A stretch of DNA of 64,000 nucleotides from Oscillospiraceae bacterium (GTDB lineage Bacteria > Bacillota > Clostridia > Oscillospirales > Oscillospiraceae). Where the stretch lies: the NCBI GenBank assembly GCA_017540645.1, contig JAFYAQ010000013.1:1-64000 (forward strand), written 5' to 3'. Within the stretch, counting starts at the first letter, position 1. Each line of letters opens with the position of its first letter. A model generated the notes under the pieces. That model had not been told where the DNA came from. It searched no databases and worked only from the letters and a program-made list of their open reading frames with translations. Below, piece after piece: positions 53,711 to 62,850 of the stretch. Both the position numbers and the translations under genes were made by a program.

Positions 53711-54772
53711 TCAATAAGACGTTCTGTCCGGCTCTCCGAACAGAAGGACCCGGCAGCGTTTCAAAAAGTTGTATATTCCGGAACACCCTTTCTGCCCGAT
53801 GAGCTTGTACACACGGTACATGGCCTGGATCTTTCTGGTCCTGCCGGGTGATTCATATAAGAAATCACCTACCCGCTTTTTATTCTCGCCGTAAGCATTT
53901 TCCGTATCCGGGATAATATCTATGGATTCGCTCATGTCCATTTCCTGCCGGGTATAGTCATAATCCATGGAATGCCGGCCGGCAGGGTGTTCGATCTTGC
54001 CGCAGTAGAGCCCCGTTCCGTCAAATCCGTGATTCCTGGTTTTGGAAAGCGTGGGGGAAATAACGCACATCCCGTTCAGGTTGATATATATGCCCATGGA
54101 GATATCCGTCATATGGGTATACAGAGGGTCATTGTTTCTGGAAAGCGCATAATTGATATAATCGCAGCGGCGGCTGTGGACCATCCGGTCAAGGAGACCG
54201 GATTTGTCGGCATAGGTAAAACAGCTGCGCAGATAGTCCTCTTGGATTTTATCCCTGACGGGAAGGTATTTTTTCTTCCAGTATCCGATCCCCCACTCCG
54301 AAACGGTTGCAAACTGTTTGACCACATTGCTCCCCTCCGAGACCTTATACGACACCGGATAGGTGTAGCCGTTGACGGCAAAAACATCCGGATCATTCTC
54401 GAACAGGTCCAGGCACTTGTTCATATATTCGAGAAAAACAGGAGCAAACTCAATATCGTCCTCGGCCATGATCCACCGGTCGTACTTCTCCATCAATTCA
54501 TCGCGCATGGAGTCAATATTTTCAAGGGAACCGATGTTTTTTTCTCTCTTTTTTACAAAGAAGCCCCCGAAGACAGAAAAATCCCCGTTTTCCAGATAGT
54601 CGCAGATTTTCCGATATCCCTCCCAATGGGATTCTTTCGCCGGATAATCAAGCGCAATATAGACATCGGTGTATTTTGCCCACCCGTTTTTCTTCAGGCT
54701 TTCCAGTGCTCTGATAAAATGTTCGTCTCTGCACAGGGTGGGAATATAAATCGGCGCATACTTCGTTGCCAT
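53711..54772 (-). CDS. Glycosyltransferase, GT-A fold (family-2-like), paralogue 2
   Basis: A 353-residue protein, homologous end to end to the one at 47174-48235 and likely a duplication followed by divergence. It opens with APIYIPTLCRDEHFIRALESLKKNG. The metal-binding acidic site is WIMAEDDIEFAPVFLEYM and the late motif is NHGFDGTGLYCGK. The substrate is unknown. GAGGAG lies about 11 bases before the ATG. Confidence 0.86.
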   Translation of the reverse strand: MATKYAPIYIPTLCRDEHFIRALESLKKNGWAKYTDVYIALDYPAKESHWEGYRKICDYLENGDFSVFGGFFVKKREKNIGSLENIDSMRDELMEKYDRWIMAEDDIEFAPVFLEYMNKCLDLFENDPDVFAVNGYTYPVSYKVSEGSNVVKQFATVSEWGIGYWKKKYLPVRDKIQEDYLRSCFTYADKSGLLDRMVHSRRCDYINYALSRNNDPLYTHMTDISMGIYINLNGMCVISPTLSKTRNHGFDGTGLYCGKIEHPAGRHSMDYDYTRQEMDMSESIDIIPDTENAYGENKKRVGDFLYESPGRTRKIQAMYRVYKLIGQKGCSGIYNFLKRCRVLLFGEPDRTSY

Positions 54773-54787
54773 AGACGTATCGACTCC

Positions 54788-55537
54788 TCATAATCTCCGC
54801 TTGTTTGTCTTTTTCAACAAACCCTTCACCCGGTCGTATCGTTCATATCCGAGTATTTTCTGCAGCCCCTTGATGGCGGCAATATGGAGGGCTCCCTTTT
54901 TATCTACCCAGCTGGCATCCATGTGATGGATCGTGCAGGTGACAGGGCTTGGGCTTTCGTGCCAGTTTTGGATATCAAAGGCCGAAAAGTACGCAGCAGG
55001 GTAAACGGCTGTCTCATGCGCTGCTTCCTGATACGCATCTTTCGCCAGATCGATCCCCCATTCCCCGGCCTGCCGGCTGAAGCCGGCATTGATCACCGTA
55101 AGATCCATGCTTCCGTCTTCCCGGAGGAAATGCCGTGTGTGGTAGGTCTTCTCAAACTCCTCCATAAAAGGATGGCCTTCGCAGCAGGCAATAAAGGCGG
55201 TGGTCAGCGTCTGCTCTCCTTCAAATCCCATGACCATGGAGTGCCCCTCCAGGTACTGTTCAAAAGGACGGACGACTTCCACATCCGTATCGAAATAGAC
55301 GCCGCCGTACTGCAGCAGCTTCTGCACTCTTACGTAGTCGGAGACAAAGGCATATTTTTTCGCTTCATATGCCTCCCGCACATAATCCGGGGCGGACCGG
55401 ATATCGAAGTTTGTTTCGTTCCATTCCATGATCCGGTAGTCGGGGAGAAACTGCTTCCAGGTCCGGATATATTTTTCCGTGCTTTCCGGGAGCGGTTTCC
55501 CGCCGAACCAGCAATAATGGATCGTTTTAGGTATCAT
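54788..55537 (-). CDS. Glycosyltransferase family 32 (DXD sugar-binding)
   Basis: A 249-residue capsular-polysaccharide-type glycosyltransferase. It has IPKTIHYCWFGGKPLP at the start, AFVSDYVRVQKLLQYGGVYFDTDVEVVRPFE with the DxD motif, and HHMDASWVDKK near the end, which are GT32 hallmarks. The start was set at the ATG with AGGAGA upstream, removing 18 residues. Confidence 0.92.
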   Translation of the reverse strand: MIPKTIHYCWFGGKPLPESTEKYIRTWKQFLPDYRIMEWNETNFDIRSAPDYVREAYEAKKYAFVSDYVRVQKLLQYGGVYFDTDVEVVRPFEQYLEGHSMVMGFEGEQTLTTAFIACCEGHPFMEEFEKTYHTRHFLREDGSMDLTVINAGFSRQAGEWGIDLAKDAYQEAAHETAVYPAAYFSAFDIQNWHESPSPVTCTIHHMDASWVDKKGALHIAAIKGLQKILGYERYDRVKGLLKKTNKRRL

Positions 55538-55587
55538 GACGGTTTCTCCTGTTCCTGTGAGCCGTTCGATCGGATCCGGTTTTCGGA

Positions 55588-56529
55588 TCATGTTATGGTC
55601 ACCAGCACGATTTCGGGGCGATTGTTGAATCTCGGCAGCGGCTCGGCATCGCTTCCCACGCCGGAAGTGACGATCAGCGTCGTCCCGCCGAAACCGAAGA
55701 CCCCGTGGGTATATTTCGGGAAAAGCCCTCGTTCCCGGCTGTAGAGACCGCCGAGACCCGGAAGGACGACCTGGCCCCCGTGTTCATGTCCGCACAGGAC
55801 GACATCGATATCCCAGGAGGAAGGGCCGCTTTTCCCAAGGAAACTGTAGGGCCTGTGGGTCATATACAGCTTCAGAGAATCGGTGTCCTGAAAGCCGGAC
55901 AGAAAAGCGTACATACCCGGCAGCATCGTGTCCTTCGGATTGTCCGGGTCCAGACTGCGCATTTCTTCGTAAGCCCCGCCGATCCTCAGCTTGGTACCGT
56001 TTATCTCTATGTCGACCCAACTTTTCTGAAGGACGGTGGCCCCGGCTCTTTCGATCTTCCGGATAAACCCGTTTTCATCCGTATTCACCAAAGTCAGGGA
56101 GGAATTGTTCCGGTTCAATCCGTTGAATTCGATTTCTCTCCGGAGACGCAGATACTCGATTTCATGATTCCCGATACTGAAATAAACATCCGCAAACCCG
56201 GCCAGTTCCGTTATTACCTCAACGGCGTACGCATCCTTCTCGGAAGTCCAGTTGATAATGTCCCCGCCGATCAGGATGAAGTCGGGATCCAGCGCCTTGA
56301 GCTGATCATAAAACGGCCGATTGTTTTCCCCGAATACATTTTCATGGAGATCCGCAATGAACACGAAGCGGACAGGATCGCTTATTTTATCGCTCTCCAT
56401 GCTTACTTCCCTTACGACCGGATCGGTGTAGGAGCGGCTTGTAAACCAGACAAGGACGAAGGCGGCCAGCAGTATGAACGCAGCAAGGCACAGCTTTTTC
56501 GGGCTGAAAAATGAGATCATAAATTTCAT
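55588..56529 (-). CDS. Membrane-anchored metallophosphoesterase
   Basis: A 313-residue calcineurin-like phosphoesterase with an N-terminal transmembrane helix. The metal sites are FIADLHENVF, IGGDIINW, IGNHEIEY and LCGHEHGGQ. It is YkuE-like, and its substrate may be a phospholipid or pyrophosphate-linked intermediate. The start is uncertain: the ATG used has AAGGAGG 13 bases upstream, and another ATG 39 bases earlier has no such site. It lies between GT32 and GT4 genes. Confidence 0.88.
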   Translation of the reverse strand: MKFMISFFSPKKLCLAAFILLAAFVLVWFTSRSYTDPVVREVSMESDKISDPVRFVFIADLHENVFGENNRPFYDQLKALDPDFILIGGDIINWTSEKDAYAVEVITELAGFADVYFSIGNHEIEYLRLRREIEFNGLNRNNSSLTLVNTDENGFIRKIERAGATVLQKSWVDIEINGTKLRIGGAYEEMRSLDPDNPKDTMLPGMYAFLSGFQDTDSLKLYMTHRPYSFLGKSGPSSWDIDVVLCGHEHGGQVVLPGLGGLYSRERGLFPKYTHGVFGFGGTTLIVTSGVGSDAEPLPRFNNRPEIVLVTIT

Positions 56530-56589
56530 GTACGGGGAGAATCCTCCTTGTGCCGGTCTGCGATTCATGACCGGAAAAAGGTCCGGCCC

Positions 56590-57801
56590 TCAGGGGATCA
56601 GTTTCTTATATATTCCGACAATGTGCTCCGCATACAGGTCCGCGGAATATGCCCGGGCCGCTTTGCCGGAGATATAAGCGGAGTCCATTTGAGAACGGGA
56701 CATTTTCCGGATCTTTTCCGCCAGATCCGAAACGTCTCCGGCCTTTGCGATATAACCGGTCCGGCCGTCTTCCACCAGTTCCGGCAGTCCGCCGTAATCG
56801 GAGACGATCGCCGGCCTGCCCAGAGCCTGTGCCTCCAGGATGCTGTAGGGGCCGTTTTCATACCATTCGCTGGGGAGACAAACGCAAAGGGCATTTGCTA
56901 CGATCTCCTTCAGCTCGGAGCCCGTCTTAAAGCCAAGGAAAAGGATCCTGTCCTCCATCCCGAGACGTTTTACCAGCTCCCGAAGAGCGCTTTCTTCCGG
57001 GCCCGATCCGACGATATACAGTTTTTCCTCTACCTGCGCCCTGCCGAATGCCTCTATCAGTGTCCGGATCCCCTTTTCTCCGCTCAGCCGGCCGAAATAA
57101 AGGAAATAGCTTCCGCGCCCGCCCGCCTCATAGGCGGTTCCCGCCGGGAGAAAATTCCGGACATGTTCGATCGGACAGCCGAAGACGCCGGAGGCTTCCA
57201 GTTCCTTTTTATAGAAGAGGGAGGGCGTGATGACGTAATCTATCTTCCGGTAGGTTTTTCTGTGTTTATATACATAGGATTCCATGGACGCCAGCAAGCT
57301 TTTGGCCCGGGAGGACTTCATGCAGCCGTTGGCGAAACAGTGCCAGTAGTGTCCGTCCAGACATTTTTCACAGGTCTTCCCGTGATGCATCATCAGATAA
57401 TTGGGGCAGACGGACTTCAGATCATGAGCGGTGTAAACCATGGGAATGTGACGTTTGTATGCCTCTTCAACGATCGACCCCGTCAGCTGGCTCTGAAAAA
57501 TATTCAGGTGTACGATGTCCGGCTTCTCATCGTCGAGAAGACGGGCGAATTTTCTGCCCGCTTCCCGGGAATAGAGAAGGTGCAGCGCCGCTTCTGCGGT
57601 TTTCATCGGATGGCCGGAGGCATTGAAATCCACATGATCCACAAAGTATTCGCTCTGGGCGCAGGGAAGATTCCGCTCGTCCTGCATGGAAAACCAGAGG
57701 ACCGTATGCCCTCTTTTTTCCAGCAGATCTCCCAGAGAGAAATAATAGGTCTCCGATCCGCCTTTTATATAATGAAACTTGTTGACCAAAAGAACTTTCA
57801 A
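56590..57801 (-). CDS. Glycosyltransferase family 4
   Basis: A 403-residue GT-B glycosyltransferase. It has LLVNKFHYIKGGSETYYFSLGDLLEKRGH at the N-terminal donor/acceptor interface, YTAHDLKSVCPNYLMMHHGKTCEKC, YFGRLSGEKGIRTLIEAF, and the E-x7-E motif in SEWYENGPYSILEAQALGRPAI. A Cys-rich insert (KTCEKCLDGHYWHCFANGCM) is typical of capsule GT4 enzymes. The start is TTG with AAGGGGGG upstream. Confidence 0.93.
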   Translation of the reverse strand: MKVLLVNKFHYIKGGSETYYFSLGDLLEKRGHTVLWFSMQDERNLPCAQSEYFVDHVDFNASGHPMKTAEAALHLLYSREAGRKFARLLDDEKPDIVHLNIFQSQLTGSIVEEAYKRHIPMVYTAHDLKSVCPNYLMMHHGKTCEKCLDGHYWHCFANGCMKSSRAKSLLASMESYVYKHRKTYRKIDYVITPSLFYKKELEASGVFGCPIEHVRNFLPAGTAYEAGGRGSYFLYFGRLSGEKGIRTLIEAFGRAQVEEKLYIVGSGPEESALRELVKRLGMEDRILFLGFKTGSELKEIVANALCVCLPSEWYENGPYSILEAQALGRPAIVSDYGGLPELVEDGRTGYIAKAGDVSDLAEKIRKMSRSQMDSAYISGKAARAYSADLYAEHIVGIYKKLIP

Positions 57802-57833
57802 CGCTTATCCCCCCTTGCGGATTTACGCGCCAG

Positions 57834-59372
57834 TCATTGGCTCCGCTTTGACAGCCTGGAGAGTATTTTTGCGAAATTCGTCTTCAAAAGCCAGAGAACA
57901 TACGCGTAGAGATCTGTTTTGAAGAAGACAGCGGTGACAGCGATCACCGTGATCAGAACGGACAAAAGGCCCATGACCAGGAAAGCGGGCAGAGCAGACA
58001 GGACGAGCCGGCTGCTGATGATATGGACGAGCCCCAATTCCGCCAGGAAGACCAGCGTCATTCGGATCCATAAAAGGACATACGGCCGCGGGCCCCGTTT
58101 CAGATACAGCTTGAAGAGATAATAGGTCTTTGTGACGATCTCAATCACATAAGTGCACATCGTTCCGATAAAAATACCGATCAAGCCGATCTGTCTTCCC
58201 AGAATGACGGAAACGATCAGGTTCGTCATCGCGCTTGCGAAGGAGATGTTCCGGCCGATGGCAAAATACCCGGTGAGGTACATGGCATTTTTCAAAGGCT
58301 CGTAAATGATGGCGACAAAGTAGAGGAAACACAGCACAAAAACAACAGGCATTTCCAGCAGGTAGTCCCCGCCGAGCCAAATATGTATGAACGGCTGGAT
58401 GCAGGAATAGGTCCCGACGCAGGCGATGCTGGCAAAGATATAAAATATGAAGGTGAGACGGTACAGGTTCCGCTCCTTGCCGTCCGTGTCGTCGGTGACG
58501 AACAGGTTTCCCATGCTGGCCGAAGCCGCCACCATAAGTTTGTCGGACAGCTGCTTGAAAACGCCGATGACCACCATGTAGTTGGAATAAAGCCCCACCA
58601 GGATCGTGCTGATCATGGAGGAGATCAGTATATTATCCGTCGAATCTACCACACGGCCTGCGAACTGCATGATGAACAGGTTGCGGATATTGCTGAAAAT
58701 CTGACGTTTTTCCTCTTTCGGCAGCTTTGCCCGTTTATCAATATAAGGATACTTTTTCTGGGCGACATGGGATGCGTAGGCGTTTGTCACGACGGTCAGG
58801 AGGATATTTGCGCCGAGAAAAACAAGGAAGTTTTTGCTGAAAAGCAGGGCGATCAGAACCAGAACCGTACCGACCAGCTTGAAAACCGTATAGATCCGGG
58901 TATAAATGTATCCGTTCTGGTCGGCCTGCATCAGGGAGATCTTGTAGGAAAACAGGTAAGAGACAGCGCTTTGGAAGACGAACATCAAATATACGATGCG
59001 GATATAAGAGATGTCGTTGGGCAGGTCGGTGATCAGGTAAGGCAGCCACGGGATCAGTATGATCCCGATGACCATGGTCGCCGCCCCAATGATCCAGTAA
59101 GCCGTTCGGAAAAGATTCATCAGCTGGGAGACTTTTTCATGGTCTCCCTCCGCAAGCGGCTTGTAAAGATTATAGACGATCGCTGTCCCCGTTCCCATCT
59201 CGGCAAGAGAGATAGCGGCAATGACCTGCGTAAACAGGCCGTTAAGCGCCACAGCCTCAATGCCGAGGATGCGGACAAGGCACGTCCTCGTCACAAAAGA
59301 CAGCGCGATCGTGACTACCTGCGCCGCCAGGGCAAATTTAAGATTTCGAATGCTTTTTTCCGTTCTTCCCAT
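57834..59372 (-). CDS. Polysaccharide flippase (Wzx/MOP family)
   Basis: A 512-residue protein with about 12-14 transmembrane helices. It has the Wzx/PST layout (FVTRTCLVRILGIEAVALNGLFTQVIAAISLAEMGTGTAIVYNLY). It would move lipid-linked repeat units across the membrane for the polymerase at the right edge. No obvious ribosome binding site is seen. It lies between the Wzz-like gene and the GT4 gene. Confidence 0.92.
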   Translation of the reverse strand: MGRTEKSIRNLKFALAAQVVTIALSFVTRTCLVRILGIEAVALNGLFTQVIAAISLAEMGTGTAIVYNLYKPLAEGDHEKVSQLMNLFRTAYWIIGAATMVIGIILIPWLPYLITDLPNDISYIRIVYLMFVFQSAVSYLFSYKISLMQADQNGYIYTRIYTVFKLVGTVLVLIALLFSKNFLVFLGANILLTVVTNAYASHVAQKKYPYIDKRAKLPKEEKRQIFSNIRNLFIMQFAGRVVDSTDNILISSMISTILVGLYSNYMVVIGVFKQLSDKLMVAASASMGNLFVTDDTDGKERNLYRLTFIFYIFASIACVGTYSCIQPFIHIWLGGDYLLEMPVVFVLCFLYFVAIIYEPLKNAMYLTGYFAIGRNISFASAMTNLIVSVILGRQIGLIGIFIGTMCTYVIEIVTKTYYLFKLYLKRGPRPYVLLWIRMTLVFLAELGLVHIISSRLVLSALPAFLVMGLLSVLITVIAVTAVFFKTDLYAYVLWLLKTNFAKILSRLSKRSQ

Positions 59373-59421
59373 AAGCGTTTACATCATCATATTCAAACAG
59401 AGCGCGAAACGCGCAGGTATC

Positions 59422-60699
59422 TTATACCGCCGTATGGCTGCAAATATTCAGAACATAGCCAAGGGGTCTTGCGTTGGCGTACTGCAGGGACTGGAACAGT
59501 TCCCTCAGTTCCTCCGGCTGGGACTGGCCCTCCCGGATCACCAGGATCATCGCATCCGCACAGTCTGCCAGGACAAGAGAATCCGCCGATCGATCGCAGG
59601 GCGGTCCGTCAACCAGAACGAGATCTGCCTCCCGCAGGCTTTGATCCAGGGAACGGCGGACCTGTTCTTCCGTCAGACCGCCTTCCTTAAGAGCCGGATC
59701 GGCCAGGATGACCTTTTTCCCCATCTTGTTCCAGGCTTTTTCCAATTCGGCGGCAATGGTCGACTGCCCTTTCCGCTGGCCGTTGCCGGTCAGGAGGATC
59801 ACCCGGCTCTTCTGCTGCTGGATCTCTTCCGCGGCCGCTCTCCGGAACCGGTCGAAAGCGCGCCGGTATGCCTCTGTCACCACGAGAGAATCGTTCAATT
59901 CTCCCGTGCTGACTTGTTTGCGGAGGTGCAGCCTTTTCCGCAGGGCCGGAAGCCTTCCGAGACAGGGGAGATCGGTGAGCTTGCGAATATCCTTGGGGGT
60001 TTCCACATCCCTGCGTCTCAGTGTGTACAGGAATACAAGGCCCAGATATCCGATCAGACCCAAAACGGCGCCTCCGGCCGCCCATACCTTTTGCGAGTTC
60101 AGAAACGCTCTCGACGGGGCCTGCTCCCGGGTATACAGCTCTTCTATATCCACCTCTATGAATCCCACGGCCGGAAAAACCGCGTCCGGCAGACAGGAAA
60201 AAACGGCGTCACGAATCGATTCCGCGTCCTCCGGCGATTCCGAAACGACATAGATGTCGACCAGATTCGTCATATAGGCGGCATTCATGTAGATCTGCCC
60301 GTTCAGCTCGTCATTTCTGTCTATCCCCATGGAGTTCCGGACGAACTGATCGATATACCCGCTTTCCATCAAAACACTCAGAACGTGACCCATCTGAGCC
60401 AATGTGGCCTGCCGGTCCCAGCTGAGTCCCGAAAGGGTATAGTCAAAGGAAACGGAATTGGAGAGCCGGACGCCGATCATGGCCGTTCCGCCGGCAACAT
60501 AAGAAGTAACATCATTCTTTTTTGCATACGGCTTGGAGAGCAGGGCCAGACATACGGACATGCAAAGGATCAGCGGCAGCGCGAAAAGAATAAACTTGCG
60601 TGTATAGCGCAGAAAACTTCTGATAAATGCGGGTATGTCGATATAATCTATCTCATCCATCAGCAGTTTCTGTTCGTTTTTCGTCTTTATCTGTTCCAT
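59422..60699 (-). CDS. Wzz/BY-kinase-like chain-length protein with degenerate Walker A
   Basis: A 425-residue fusion of a chain-length-determinant domain (transmembrane helices about 36-56 and 205-228) and a cytoplasmic BY-kinase-like ATPase. In the P-loop the sequence reads GNGQRKGQST, so Gln312 replaces the invariant Lys of GK(S/T). Walker A' (KVILADPAL) and Walker B (LVLVDGPP) are partly kept. No C-terminal Tyr cluster is present. It is probably a pseudokinase that steers polymer length. AGGAA precedes the ATG. Confidence 0.85.
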   Translation of the reverse strand: MEQIKTKNEQKLLMDEIDYIDIPAFIRSFLRYTRKFILFALPLILCMSVCLALLSKPYAKKNDVTSYVAGGTAMIGVRLSNSVSFDYTLSGLSWDRQATLAQMGHVLSVLMESGYIDQFVRNSMGIDRNDELNGQIYMNAAYMTNLVDIYVVSESPEDAESIRDAVFSCLPDAVFPAVGFIEVDIEELYTREQAPSRAFLNSQKVWAAGGAVLGLIGYLGLVFLYTLRRRDVETPKDIRKLTDLPCLGRLPALRKRLHLRKQVSTGELNDSLVVTEAYRRAFDRFRRAAAEEIQQQKSRVILLTGNGQRKGQSTIAAELEKAWNKMGKKVILADPALKEGGLTEEQVRRSLDQSLREADLVLVDGPPCDRSADSLVLADCADAMILVIREGQSQPEELRELFQSLQYANARPLGYVLNICSHTAV

Positions 60700-60713
60700 C
60701 TTTTCATCGTTCC

Positions 60714-62003
60714 TCAGAATCCGTATAGAACACAGCCCAAAAATTCGGAGTCGTTTTCCCGGAGATCCGTCATCATCCGGTCTATGGCATAGAAATCCGC
60801 TTTATCCTGCCGACATACCGCAAGAGACGTGTCGGCCGCCTCACTCCAGATCCGCTCGTCTCCGGACCCGGTCCAGATACATCCGTCGACAAGGATGATA
60901 TCAACGAGCTTTTCTGCCTGTTCCAGTATTTTCCCGGCGTCATAGGGAACAAAATCGTCGTGCGTGCTGTTGTTTGCAAACAGGACCTTGATCCCCCGCG
61001 CAGAGATGGCATCAGCGACACCGTCAAGGGCGGCCCCGCCCTGCATAAGCATGGGCAATATATGCCCCGGCAGAATGTCAGACATGCTCAGGTGTTCGGA
61101 AAAATCGGTTTTCTCAGAATCCGTTTCCAACAACAGAACGGATTTGCCGGAATCGGCCAATTCCCTGGCCAGAGAGATCGCGACCTCCGTCTTGCCTTCG
61201 TTGTGAGCCGCAGAGGTGACAAAGACGGAACGGGCTTTCTTCGCCCGCAGTGTCTGCATCACTTCCAGAGCGGTTTTTCTCATGGTTTCCCGATCCGTTG
61301 CGCTTGCGGATCTTCCGTTTTTCCGGAGGATGTGCCTGCCGGAAGCGGGAGCCGTGACCCGGAAAAACCGCACGTTTTTATAGCTTCTCTGAATCGCGGA
61401 GGATGATTTATACGTTTTCCTCATGGCATACATCAGAACCAGAAAGGCTTCCGCCGCAAATCCCATAAAAAGAGTCAACAGCGGGCGGAGTCTCAGGATC
61501 CTGGATGTATTGGATGCAGACAAAGGAAAATCGGGCCCTGTCAGGATTTCCAGACGGCTGTCTCCCACAAGATTGGAGGAGATCTCCCCAAAATACTCCA
61601 GGGCGCCCCGAAGCACCTTAAAGGCGTTTTCGGGAGAAGAACTGGAAACGGACAGCATCAGCATAAAGGTCCGGTCGAGCTGATAGCTGTACAGGTAATA
61701 ATCGGCCGGCTCGGCCAGACGGTTTCGGAGACCCGTGCTGAACATCTCGCTGTTCAGCACCTCATTTACGGCGCTGACGGTTTCCAGCGCGCTGGAGGAG
61801 GCCTCCAGCGTATACATCTGATTTAAAGGATATACGGCAACCACCGCTTCGGAAGTATAGGAAGGCGTATACCTCATATTGCCCAAGATGCCAAGACCGA
61901 TGTAGGTGATGACCATGACGGCGAAAACCATCCATATATCCGTAACAAGGGCCTTGAAGAGGCTTTTCCCGTTGATTCCTCCCCAATGCATTTCGTTTGA
62001 CAT
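60714..62003 (-). CDS. Wzz/BY-kinase-like chain-length protein with intact P-loop
   Basis: A 429-residue protein. A Wzz-type N-terminal region with two transmembrane helices is followed by a BY-kinase-like ATPase with AAHNEGKTEVAIS, including Lys271. A second nucleotide motif (SVLLLETD) and the Walker-B-like DIILVDG follow. No terminal Tyr cluster is seen. It is paired with the degenerate paralogue directly downstream (14-bp gap), so the two may form a mixed complex. GGAGG lies six bases before the chosen ATG. Confidence 0.85.
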   Translation of the reverse strand: MSNEMHWGGINGKSLFKALVTDIWMVFAVMVITYIGLGILGNMRYTPSYTSEAVVAVYPLNQMYTLEASSSALETVSAVNEVLNSEMFSTGLRNRLAEPADYYLYSYQLDRTFMLMLSVSSSSPENAFKVLRGALEYFGEISSNLVGDSRLEILTGPDFPLSASNTSRILRLRPLLTLFMGFAAEAFLVLMYAMRKTYKSSSAIQRSYKNVRFFRVTAPASGRHILRKNGRSASATDRETMRKTALEVMQTLRAKKARSVFVTSAAHNEGKTEVAISLARELADSGKSVLLLETDSEKTDFSEHLSMSDILPGHILPMLMQGGAALDGVADAISARGIKVLFANNSTHDDFVPYDAGKILEQAEKLVDIILVDGCIWTGSGDERIWSEAADTSLAVCRQDKADFYAIDRMMTDLRENDSEFLGCVLYGF

Positions 62004-62004
62004 G

Positions 62005-62850
62005 TCAGCCTCCAATATTACCGACGGCAACTGTCATCCAGGTCTCACCGCGCTGCACCTGGTCAGGGGAGACGGCGGTGAATTGGATTTCATAGATCCC
62101 ATCCTTTGTTGTGTCGACAAAAGACTGTATTGTGAGTTCATATCCTGTATCGGGGATGATTTCGCCCGTATATTCATTCTTGACCGCGACGACGTATTGT
62201 TCGGGAAGGATCTCCGCTCCTTTCTTCACGTAGACGAGCGGCGCCTTCAACTCAATGGTAAGACCGCTCTGTCCCGGATCGAGAATGTGGATCGGCAGAT
62301 CCATGTTCACTTCATCGCCGAAGCTGTTTTTCAGACGCACCGACGCCGTATACTTCCCGGGCTTTCCGTAATCCAGATCGTCACAGGTGATCAATATATG
62401 CTTGGAGACATCACCGTCAAGCATATCCGATCCTACCAGGCTCAAGGTGGGATAATTATAATAATTATCCGTTGCTCTGAAAGCCCAGGGGACGGACATG
62501 GTAACTTTGGGAGGGACATAGTCTCTGAAAACGACTTTCCGGTTAAAAACGGCAATATTGCCGTCAGAATCATAAACGGCGTATTCCAGAGAGGAAACAC
62601 CCCGCTCCGTGAAGTCCGAAAAACTGCCGACCAGAATTTTATCCGTTATATAGCCATCTTCTATATCATAGGCGGTAAGCCCCTGCAGCAGATCTTCCTC
62701 TTTGTATTTGCAGCGAATCTTTATCTCATCCACATCACTGCTGATGACGGGCGCGTTTCCGCTGTTTTTCGGCGTGCGCTTATCTGTTATCGCCTGATAG
62801 GCAGCCAGCAGAACAAGCAGGCCGAGCAGACCGATTTTGATTAGTTTCAT
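62005..62850 (-). CDS. Membrane-anchored Ig-like (DUF5011/HYR-like) protein
   Basis: A 281-residue protein with an N-terminal signal-anchor helix (about 3-20) and two to three beta-sandwich-like repeats typical of bacterial Ig-like domains, such as DIEDGYITDKILVG...YAVYDSDGNIAVFNRKVV. It lies between the polymerase (ATGA overlap) and Wzz-like genes. An accessory role in polymer assembly or anchoring on the outside is likely. Its stop is one base before the next ATG. Confidence 0.8.
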   Translation of the reverse strand: MKLIKIGLLGLLVLLAAYQAITDKRTPKNSGNAPVISSDVDEIKIRCKYKEEDLLQGLTAYDIEDGYITDKILVGSFSDFTERGVSSLEYAVYDSDGNIAVFNRKVVFRDYVPPKVTMSVPWAFRATDNYYNYPTLSLVGSDMLDGDVSKHILITCDDLDYGKPGKYTASVRLKNSFGDEVNMDLPIHILDPGQSGLTIELKAPLVYVKKGAEILPEQYVVAVKNEYTGEIIPDTGYELTIQSFVDTTKDGIYEIQFTAVSPDQVQRGETWMTVAVGNIGG

